The position numbers and the translations under genes are program-made. 46,039 nt of DNA from Oscillospiraceae bacterium (GTDB lineage Bacteria; Bacillota; Clostridia; Christensenellales; Aristaeellaceae): positions 1 through 46,039 of the forward strand of contig JAISWI010000050.1 in the NCBI GenBank assembly GCA_031270865.1. The letters run 5' to 3'. Of this stretch, positions 14,370-21,383 are shown piece after piece (position 1 is the first letter of the stretch; each line of letters opens with the position of its first letter). Under the pieces are notes generated by a model that made no database searches, was not told where the DNA came from, and saw only the letters and a program-made list of their open reading frames with translations.

Positions 14370-15119
14370 GACTGACAGCGTGGCCTTGTCGGAGTGTTCG
14401 CCCAGACGCGCCTCTGGGATCATCTCCTCGACCACAACGTATATCATCGCGCCCGCCGCGAACGCCAGCAGCCAGGGCATCACCGACGCGAACACCCCCG
14501 CCAGCAGCGCGGCCAGAATCCCGAACACAGGCTCTACCGCCCCGGTCAACGCGCCCAGCAGGAACGACTTGACCGGCGACCACCCCTCCTGTCTGAATGG
14601 CAGCGTGACCGCCGCGCCCTCCGGGAAATTCTGGATGCCGATGCCGATGGCCAGCGCGATCGCAGCCGCGTACGCTCCAGGCCCGCCCGTCTGCGCCCCG
14701 AGCGCGAACGCCAGCCCGACGGCCATCCCCTCCGGGATGTTGTGCAGCGTTACCGCCGAGAACAGCAGCATGGTGCGCTTGCTCGCGCTGGGCCGACCCT
14801 CGCGCACGCCCGTAGCCTGGTGGATGTGCGGTATCAGCTTATCCAGCCCCAGCAGGAACACCGCGCCCATTATGAATCCCAGCGAGGCGGGTATCCATCC
14901 GGCGAGTCCCTTCGCCTCCGCCGCCTCGATGGACGGGATCAACAGGCTCCAGACCGACGCCGCGATCATCACGCCCGCCGCGAACCCGAGGAAGATGTTC
15001 TGGTATTTGGAAATGTCGCCTTTCCTGAACAGGAAGACAGTCGCCGCGCCCAACGCGGTCATGAGGAATATGAAGGCCAGGCCGACCGAGGTCCAGCCCG
15101 CCGCGCTGATGTTATCCAT
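14322..15119 (-). CDS. ZIP family metal transporter
   Basis: A 265-residue polytopic protein of the ZIP family (GufA-like branch), moving zinc or related divalent metals into the cytosol. Eight membrane segments are visible. The metal path residues appear as TLHNIPEGMAVGLAFALGA in segment 4 and IGIQNFPEGAAVTLPF in segment 5, with YVVVEEMIPEA further on. ATG 15119 has GGAGG seven bases upstream; GTG 15125 overlaps that site. Its 3' end is triplicated in tandem (14118-14369). Metal specificity is not readable from sequence. Confidence 0.92.
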   Translation of the reverse strand: MDNISAAGWTSVGLAFIFLMTALGAATVFLFRKGDISKYQNIFLGFAAGVMIAASVWSLLIPSIEAAEAKGLAGWIPASLGFIMGAVFLLGLDKLIPHIHQATGVREGRPSASKRTMLLFSAVTLHNIPEGMAVGLAFALGAQTGGPGAYAAAIALAIGIGIQNFPEGAAVTLPFRQEGWSPVKSFLLGALTGAVEPVFGILAALLAGVFASVMPWLLAFAAGAMIYVVVEEMIPEARLGEHSDKATLSVMAGFLVMMVLDVALG

Positions 15120-15137
15120 AGACACACCTCCGCGCTA

Positions 15138-15166
15138 ATGATACCATTATCCTATGAGCGGCGCAA
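15138..15166 (-). promoter_or_regulatory. Putative promoter of the ZIP gene
   Basis: Minus strand TTGCGC (15166-15161), 17-bp spacer, TATCAT (15143-15138), just upstream of the GGAGG site. The -35 box is a weak match. Confidence 0.45.
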
Positions 15167-15221
15167 TGGCGTTAGTCCCGGCGAAGGGCGCCGGTTGATC
15201 CTATGGGAAATATATTGGGGG

Positions 15222-15290
15222 CTTGACTAGTTTATGACGAGGTGATATAGTCCAAATAGAGGGATATTGCCTCATCATAAACTAGTCAAG
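15222..15290 (+). promoter_or_regulatory. 21-bp inverted repeat enclosing a promoter, upstream of the M20 gene
   Basis: Arms 15222-15242 and 15270-15290 are complementary at 20 of 21 positions and separated by 27 bp. The left arm contains TTGACT (15224-15229), followed after 16 bp by TATAGT (15246-15251), a reasonable sigma-A promoter that points to the amidohydrolase. The arrangement could be an operator for a dimeric regulator, or a large hairpin in the 5' end of the RNA. Confidence 0.6.
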
Positions 15291-15347
15291 ACCCTTATAT
15301 TGTACACTCCCCCCATATCGCGGATTATTCAGAAAGGACCAACCAAC

Positions 15348-16544
15348 ATGAGCATAAGGGACTCCGTAGTATCCTACATCGACGCTGTCGGCCATGAATA
15401 CCAGCAGATCGCCCGGGAGATCCACGCCAAACCGGAGCTTAGCAACTACGAGTTCTTCGCGTGCGAACGCCTGTCCAGCCAGTTGAGGAACAAGGGCTTC
15501 GAGGTGAAGGTCGACGTCGGCGGCCATAGGACCGGGTTCACCGCCGTCTATAAGTCGGGCAAGCCCGGCCCCGTCGTCGCGTACCTCGCCGAATACGACG
15601 CGCTGGCCGGGCTGGGCCACGGCTGCGGGCATAACCTCTTCGGCGCGACATCCTCGCTGGCCGGGGACGCGCTCAAACAGGTGATCGATCAGGCCGGGGG
15701 CGAGGTCCGCGTATACGGCGCGCCCGGCGAGGAGGGCGGCGAGAACGGCGCGGCCAAGGCGAACTACGTCCGCGAGGGATTCTTCAAGGACGTGGACGCC
15801 GCGCTGTGCGTCCACCCCGGCGCGGACGAGCACGGCACGACCACCGACGCGCTGGCCATCGACTGCGTGTATATCGAGTTCTGGGGCAAGTCCGCGCACG
15901 CCGCCGGAAGCCCGGAGCTGGGTATCAACGCGTTGGACGCGCTAATACTCACTTATAATGGCATAAACGCGCTGCGCCAGCACGTAACGCCCGACGTACG
16001 CATGCATGGCGTCATAACCAACGGCGGCAAGGCCCCCAACTCGGTGCCCGACTACGCGAAGGCGAACTTCTACCTCCGCGCGGCTAAATCCGCCACGCTG
16101 GACGAGGTCTACGCGAAGGTCGAGCGTATCGTGGAGGGCGCCGCCCTGATGACAGGCGCGAAGGGAAAGATTGAGCGCTACCAGCCCCGGTGCGAGGATA
16201 TGATCAAGACCCCGTCGCTCGACGCGCTGTATAAGAAAAATCTGGAGCTATTGGGCGAGACCGTTTCGCCGCCGCCGGATAAGCCGGGCGGGTTCGGCTC
16301 AACGGACGTGGGCAACGTCTCGCATGTCGTGCCGACGATCCATCCGCACATCCGCATTACCGATAGGCCAGTCCCCGGCCACAGCGTGGAGATGATGGAG
16401 GCGTCATGTTCCGAGTCGGGACTGGCCTCAATCCTGCTGGGCGCGAAGGTCCTCGCGTTCGTCGCGCTGGACCTCATCGAGGATCCCGCGCTGATGGCGT
16501 CCATCAAGGAGGAACACGCCCGGGCCGCTGGATTAATTAACTAA
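15348..16544 (+). CDS. M20 family amidohydrolase (AbgB/PM20D2-like)
   Basis: A 398-residue di-metal amidohydrolase. Metal and catalytic landmarks are AEYDALAGLGHGCGHN, GAPGEEGGENG, CVHPGADEHGTT and the dimerisation-domain stretch FWGKSAHAAGSPELGINALD. The C-terminal metal site lies in PTIHPHIRITDRPVPGHS. This branch cleaves N-acyl amino acids, dipeptides or p-aminobenzoyl-glutamate. The start is ATG 15348 after AAAGGA; the frame upstream runs through the inverted-repeat promoter. The gene stands alone between the divergent ZIP gene and the sporulation cluster. Confidence 0.9.
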   Translation: MSIRDSVVSYIDAVGHEYQQIAREIHAKPELSNYEFFACERLSSQLRNKGFEVKVDVGGHRTGFTAVYKSGKPGPVVAYLAEYDALAGLGHGCGHNLFGATSSLAGDALKQVIDQAGGEVRVYGAPGEEGGENGAAKANYVREGFFKDVDAALCVHPGADEHGTTTDALAIDCVYIEFWGKSAHAAGSPELGINALDALILTYNGINALRQHVTPDVRMHGVITNGGKAPNSVPDYAKANFYLRAAKSATLDEVYAKVERIVEGAALMTGAKGKIERYQPRCEDMIKTPSLDALYKKNLELLGETVSPPPDKPGGFGSTDVGNVSHVVPTIHPHIRITDRPVPGHSVEMMEASCSESGLASILLGAKVLAFVALDLIEDPALMASIKEEHARAAGLIN

Positions 16545-16628
16545 TAAACTTTACAATTCAGGCGTATAATCCCTGACAATTCCAGACATGCTACTGCCAT
16601 GCGTTCCCTGTGTACGGAGGATGATGGC

Positions 16629-17393
16629 ATGCGCGGGTCTGGTTTTTTGTTATGCGCGGCGGTTTGCGCGGTGTTGGCGGCTGGCGCGGCGCGGATGCCC
16701 GGCGGCTGGTACGCCGAACCCGCGGAGTACGCGGCCAGCCGCGCCGCGCTCGCCGAAGCGCTGGACGGCGGCGAGGTGATTCGTCTGCGCGTCATCGCGA
16801 ACAGCGACTCCGACGAAGATCAGGCGTTGAAGCTGCGCGCGCGCGACGCGGTGATCGAGCGGTTTGGGGCGACGCTCACGGCGGCTGACCCGGACACCGC
16901 GCGGGCGATGGTTTTGGAGAATCTTGCCAACATACAGGCGCTCGTGTCGGCCGTTGTCAACGGGAGCGCGGACGCGCCTGGCGGTATGCCAGCCATGCCA
17001 GCCATACCAGTTGAAGCGACGTTCGCGGAAGAATATTTCCCCGACCGTGAGTACGCCGGGATGGTTGTACCCGCCAATACATATGATTCACTGGTAATAA
17101 GGATCGGTGAGGCTGCCGGGCGCAACTGGTGGTGTGTGATATACCCGCCGCTGTGCCTGATGACCCCGGACACGATCGACGCGGCACAGGCCGCGAGGCC
17201 AACCTACGCGGCAGCCGCAAGCCTCGGCGCCCGGCCAGCCGCCGGACTGCCAACCAGCGTGGCCGACCTATGCGGGCGCGGCGGATTAACCCGCGCGGCG
17301 GCGAGGATTCCGCCAACGCCCACGCCCTCGCCCACGCCCGTATTCGAAAGCGTGATACTGCGTTGGTTCAGGTCGCTGATCAGCAACATATAG
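16629..17393 (+). CDS. spoIIR: Stage II sporulation protein R
   Basis: SpoIIR is secreted by the forespore and triggers SpoIIGA to process pro-sigma E in the mother cell. The 254-residue protein has a signal segment (GSGFLLCAAVCAVLAAGAA) and the family core IRLRVIANSDSDEDQALKLR, then RDAVIERFG, a conserved middle with EYFPDREYAGMVVPA, and the signature GRNWWCVIYPPLC. The C-terminus (PPTPTPSPTPVFE, then a hydrophobic tail) is an extension. ATG 16629 has CGGAGG eight bases upstream; two earlier ATGs at 16621 and 16624 are out of frame. The gene marks the organism as an endospore former and is followed by sleB and ypeB. Confidence 0.95.
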   Translation: MRGSGFLLCAAVCAVLAAGAARMPGGWYAEPAEYAASRAALAEALDGGEVIRLRVIANSDSDEDQALKLRARDAVIERFGATLTAADPDTARAMVLENLANIQALVSAVVNGSADAPGGMPAMPAIPVEATFAEEYFPDREYAGMVVPANTYDSLVIRIGEAAGRNWWCVIYPPLCLMTPDTIDAAQAARPTYAAAASLGARPAAGLPTSVADLCGRGGLTRAAARIPPTPTPSPTPVFESVILRWFRSLISNI

Positions 17394-17420
17394 CCAACCT
17401 GTTTGGATGGAGGACCGCAT

Positions 17421-18104
17421 ATGCGCAAACGGACCGCACTCCTTATCCTCGCCTCGGCGCTCGCGCTGACGCTGTTCGCGGCGGCGTGGGCGCAAGCCGC
17501 GTCCGCAGTAGCCTGGGGCTCGACGGGCAGCGACGTCACCGCCGTGCAGAAGAAACTCAAGCAATGGGGATACTACAGCGGCTCGGTCGACGGCGTGTAC
17601 GGCCAGAGCACGTATAACGCGGTCACCGCGTTCCAGCGCAAGAACGGGCTGAAGGTGGACGGCGTGGTCGGCGCGTCGACCGCCGCCGCGATGGGGCTTA
17701 CCCTTAGCGGAGGTTCGTCGGGGAATTCGGTCGCGGCCAGCGGCGGGTATTCCAGCAGCGAGACTGAGATCCTCGCGCGGATAATCCACGGCGAGGCGCG
17801 GGGCGAGCCGTATATCGGCAAGGTCGCTGTCGCGGCTGTCGTGCTCAACCGCGTGCGCAACGCGTCATTCCCGAATACGGTCGCCGCCGTCGCGTACCAG
17901 TCGGGGGCGTTCGACGCGGTGGCCGACGGCCAGATATGGCTCACCCCGGACGACGAGAGCTGGCGGGCCGCCCGCGACGCGATGAACGGCTGGGATCCCA
18001 CATACGGCTGCCTGTATTACTTCAACCCGCAGACCGCCACTAACGCCTGGATCTGGTCGCGCGAGGTGCGGCTGAAGATCGGGCGGCACTGGTTCGCGAT
18101 ATAG
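17421..18104 (+). CDS. sleB: Spore cortex-lytic enzyme SleB
   Basis: SleB is a lytic transglycosylase stored in the spore and activated at germination to digest cortex peptidoglycan. The 227-residue protein has a signal peptide (to AQAASA), a PG_binding_1 domain (about 30-88, VTAVQKKLKQWGYYSGSVDG), a short Ser/Gly linker, and the Hydrolase_2 domain with the catalytic glutamate in ARIIHGEARGEPY, VAAVVLNRVRN and the end IGRHWFAI. ATG 17421 follows GGAGG. It sits 27 bp after spoIIR and 11 bp before ypeB, its usual partner. Confidence 0.96.
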   Translation: MRKRTALLILASALALTLFAAAWAQAASAVAWGSTGSDVTAVQKKLKQWGYYSGSVDGVYGQSTYNAVTAFQRKNGLKVDGVVGASTAAAMGLTLSGGSSGNSVAASGGYSSSETEILARIIHGEARGEPYIGKVAVAAVVLNRVRNASFPNTVAAVAYQSGAFDAVADGQIWLTPDDESWRAARDAMNGWDPTYGCLYYFNPQTATNAWIWSREVRLKIGRHWFAI

Positions 18105-18115
18105 GAGGCTGCCCG

Positions 18116-19492
18116 ATGCAAGCGAACGCAAACAACACCGGCTGGAAAGGCCGACACCGGGGACGCGGCGCGTGGAACTCCCGCTCGGGCGGACGCTCGA
18201 TCAACAAGCCGGCCATCGCGCTGACCGCGCTGCTGGTCGCCTCGGTCGTCCTGATCGCCTGGCAGACCTCCCGCGCGGAGAAACTGAAACGCTCGCTGGA
18301 GGTCGCGCGCCAGCAGGCGTTCTACAGCCTGGTAGACGGGCTGAACAGCGTCGAGCTTAACCTGAGCAAGCTGATGGTAAGCTCCACGCCGGGCGAAGGG
18401 GCACTGCTGCTCTCGCGCGTATCCATGCAGGCTGGCGAGGCCTCAAGCTCGCTGGCGCAGCTGCCGCTAAGCGGCGAGCCGATCGCCTCCAGCATGAAGT
18501 TCGTCAACCAGGTGTCCGACTACGCGCGGACGCTCACGGCCTCGGCCGCGGAGGGCCGCCCGTTCTCGGACGACGACATGAAGCAATTGCAGGGACTGCT
18601 CTCCCACGCCAGCACGATAAACCGACAATTGTCGGAGATGATGGCGACCGTCCCCAACGACTGGTGGTCGCAGTCCGGCGAACAGGAACAGGCCCCGCTG
18701 GTCCGCGCGATGGATACCCAGAACGCGTCCGAATACCCGTCGCTGATATACGACGGGCCGTTCTCGGACGGCAAGCATGAGGGCGAGGCCAAGGCGCTGG
18801 GCAGTGAGCAGGTGGACGCGGACGAGGCGCTGCGCCGGGCGATAGCGTTCGTCGGGGCGGACAAGGTAACGCTTACCGCGCGAACCAGCGACACGGGCGG
18901 GCCTGTGGCCAGTTATGGCTTCGTGCTTGACACAACCGACGGCAGGCTGAACGTTCATGTCACCCAGCGCGGCGGCAAGGTGCTGTGGATCATGCCGGAG
19001 TACGGCGAATACACCCAGTCGCTGTCGATGCAGGACTGTGTCGCCCGCGCCAGCGAGTATCTGGCCGAGCGCGGGTTCAGCCCGATGGAATCCAACTATT
19101 TCCAACAGTATAACGGCCTGGCCGTGATAAACTTCGCGTGGGTTCAGGACGGAGTGGTCATGTATCCCGACCTGATCAAGGTTCAGGTACGCATGGATAC
19201 CGGCGCGGTCGTGGGGATCGAGGCCAACAACTACCTGATGAACCATTATGAGCGCGCGCTGCCCGAGGTAGTTCTCAACGTGGAACAGGCCCGCGAGATG
19301 GTCAGCGACCGCCTGGACGTGACGCATGAGCGGCTGTGCGTGATCCCGCGCGAGAGCGGAGAGAAGCTGGCCTACGAGTTCATCGGGAAATGGTCTGACA
19401 GCGAGTTCATCATCTACATCGACGCGCTGACCGGCGCGGAGCTGCAGATACTAAAGATAATCGACGCGGAGAACGGCGTGCTGACGGTGTGA
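18116..19492 (+). CDS. ypeB: Germination protein YpeB
   Basis: YpeB is needed for SleB to accumulate in the spore and holds it inactive until germination. The 458-residue protein has a basic N-terminus, one membrane anchor (IALTALLVASVVLIAWQ), the YpeB N-terminal helical region with QQAFYSLVDGLNSVELNLSK, and C-terminal PepSY-like repeats (DADEALRRAIAFVG; MDTGAVVGIEANNYLMNHY; YIDALTGAELQIL). The start follows AGGAGG. Its last 79 bp overlap, tail to tail, the 3' end of the amylase gene on the other strand. Confidence 0.95.
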   Translation: MQANANNTGWKGRHRGRGAWNSRSGGRSINKPAIALTALLVASVVLIAWQTSRAEKLKRSLEVARQQAFYSLVDGLNSVELNLSKLMVSSTPGEGALLLSRVSMQAGEASSSLAQLPLSGEPIASSMKFVNQVSDYARTLTASAAEGRPFSDDDMKQLQGLLSHASTINRQLSEMMATVPNDWWSQSGEQEQAPLVRAMDTQNASEYPSLIYDGPFSDGKHEGEAKALGSEQVDADEALRRAIAFVGADKVTLTARTSDTGGPVASYGFVLDTTDGRLNVHVTQRGGKVLWIMPEYGEYTQSLSMQDCVARASEYLAERGFSPMESNYFQQYNGLAVINFAWVQDGVVMYPDLIKVQVRMDTGAVVGIEANNYLMNHYERALPEVVLNVEQAREMVSDRLDVTHERLCVIPRESGEKLAYEFIGKWSDSEFIIYIDALTGAELQILKIIDAENGVLTV

Positions 19493-21381
19493 TCCCCGCT
19501 CAGCCACATGGCGCGGCCGCGCGGGGGCACCGTCAACCCGCGCGGCTCGTTTGGTAAATTTGTACATAATATTTTGGTGTCGTCGCCTCGGTTCATGGCA
19601 AAGACCGCCAGCGCGTCGTGGGCGGGATCGCCCAGCGCGTCGACGCCGCCGCGAATCTCGCGGACTATCACCAACACGTCGTCGTCAGGCGCGGCCAGCC
19701 GCGCCTCGCCCGTTATCAGCACAGGGCTGCGCTGGCGGAGTTCGATCGCCTCGCGGAAGTATTCGCGGATGCCCGCGTCCTCGCGTCCCCATGGGTACGC
19801 GGCGCGGCAGTACGGGTCGCCCGCGCCCTCCATGCCGGCCTCGTCGCCATAATAGACCGTCGGCATGCCCGGCCACGCCGCGATAAACCCGAACATCAGC
19901 AGCAGCCTCTCCCTAGCGAGCGTCCTCTGGCTGTCGGTCAGCCGCAGCGCGCCTTGGCTGGCGCGGGGCGTCGATTCCCCGGTAACGCAAGCCAGCTCGT
20001 TTAGAACGCGCGCGCGGTCGTGGCTGCCCATCAGGTTCATCAACGCGTAGGCGAAGGGCTTGGGGTATTGCTCCATCATCGCGTCGATCCGCCGCGCTGT
20101 CCGCGGCGCGGTAACCGTCCCGGTCAGGAAGGATATCAGCGCGGAACGCAGCGGGTAATTCATCACGCTGTCCAGCGTGTCGCCCAACACGTATGACCGC
20201 AGTTCGCCGTAGGCGATCTTGCACGACGCGTTCTCCCAAACCTCGCCCAACACGCACGCGTCGGGATTTTCCCGCTTGACCGCCGCGCGTAGCTCGCGCA
20301 GGAATGGCATGGGCAGCTCGTCCGCGACGTCCAGCCGCCAGCCCGCGACGCCCGAGCGCGTCCATCGCGGCACGACCGCGCCTTCCGATCTCAGCGTAAA
20401 GTCCAGGTATGACGGCTCCATTTCATTCACATTGGGCAATGACGGCACGCCCCACCAGCAATCATAGTCGTCCGGCCAATGTTTAAAGGTAAACCACCGC
20501 CGATACCGCGAATCCTCGCAAGACACGGCGTCCCTAAAGTACGCGCTGCCCGCCCCGACATGGCTGAACACCCCGTCCAGCATCACGCGTATGCCTGCGT
20601 CCCGCGCCGATTCACATAATTCGATGAGGTCGCGCTCCGTGCCGAGCATGGGGTCGATCTTCAAGTAATCGGTTGTGTCGTAGCGATGGTTGGACGGGGC
20701 CTCGAATATCGGATTCAGGTACAGGCATGTCACGCCCAAACCCGCGAGGTACGGCAAGGCGCGGCGGATGCCTTCCAGCGTGCCGCCGTAGAAATCCTGG
20801 GCGCGGTAGGCCTTGCTGTCCGGGTCGATGCCCATGCCGGGCGCGTCATGCCAATCGGCGTGGAGGAGGCGTTCCCCGCCGGTCCATTGGGTTGGATTGG
20901 CTGGGTTGGCTGGATTGGCCGCGCCTCCACTGGGACGCAGCGGCCCGCCCTCGAACCTGTCCGGGAATATCTGGTAGACGACAGCCTCGCGCATCCACTT
21001 GGGCGGGGCGAACGCCGGGTCATAGACGGTTAGCTGGAACGACGGCGGCAGTTCGGCCCAGACCGCGCCCTCGCCGCCCAGCTTGTCGGGGGCGTTGCCG
21101 TAGGATATCTCCACGCCGCCGGAGCGGATACGGAAGTCATACCACACCAGCCCGGGCGCGGATGGCGCGGCCAGTATGGTTTCATAAAGATAACCATTGT
21201 TGACGAAGCCCAGCGGCGACATCTCGATCCAGTCCTCGCGGTCGGACCACACGCGGATGGTAACGCTGTCGGGCTGCGGGGCATGCCGGACCAGCGCGCG
21301 CAGCCTCACGTTCGTCCCGGCGGGGACCGCGCCGACCGGATCGCGGTAGAATACATCGCGGCTGTTGTGGATGGGCCGCAT
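19414..21381 (-). CDS. Alpha-amylase family protein (GH13, neopullulanase-like)
   Basis: A 655-residue cytosolic GH13 enzyme cutting alpha-1,4 (and possibly alpha-1,6) glucans. An N-terminal CBM34-like domain (about 1-125, PIHNSRDVFYRDPVGAVPAG) precedes the barrel starting VVYQIFPDRFEGG. Conserved regions are DGVFSHVG, GWRLDVADE with the nucleophile Asp, VLGEVWEN with the acid Glu, and LMGSHDRAR with the third Asp. The natural C-terminus appears to be near PPRGRAMWL, but the frame runs about 23 residues on into antisense ypeB before a stop. I prefer ATG 21381 (GAGG seven bases upstream) over a TTG at 21387. It is coupled to glgP, so the pair degrades glycogen or maltodextrins. Confidence 0.93.
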   Translation of the reverse strand: MRPIHNSRDVFYRDPVGAVPAGTNVRLRALVRHAPQPDSVTIRVWSDREDWIEMSPLGFVNNGYLYETILAAPSAPGLVWYDFRIRSGGVEISYGNAPDKLGGEGAVWAELPPSFQLTVYDPAFAPPKWMREAVVYQIFPDRFEGGPLRPSGGAANPANPANPTQWTGGERLLHADWHDAPGMGIDPDSKAYRAQDFYGGTLEGIRRALPYLAGLGVTCLYLNPIFEAPSNHRYDTTDYLKIDPMLGTERDLIELCESARDAGIRVMLDGVFSHVGAGSAYFRDAVSCEDSRYRRWFTFKHWPDDYDCWWGVPSLPNVNEMEPSYLDFTLRSEGAVVPRWTRSGVAGWRLDVADELPMPFLRELRAAVKRENPDACVLGEVWENASCKIAYGELRSYVLGDTLDSVMNYPLRSALISFLTGTVTAPRTARRIDAMMEQYPKPFAYALMNLMGSHDRARVLNELACVTGESTPRASQGALRLTDSQRTLARERLLLMFGFIAAWPGMPTVYYGDEAGMEGAGDPYCRAAYPWGREDAGIREYFREAIELRQRSPVLITGEARLAAPDDDVLVIVREIRGGVDALGDPAHDALAVFAMNRGDDTKILCTNLPNEPRGLTVPPRGRAMWLSGDHTVSTPFSASIIFSICSSAPVSASM

Positions 21382-21383
21382 CG

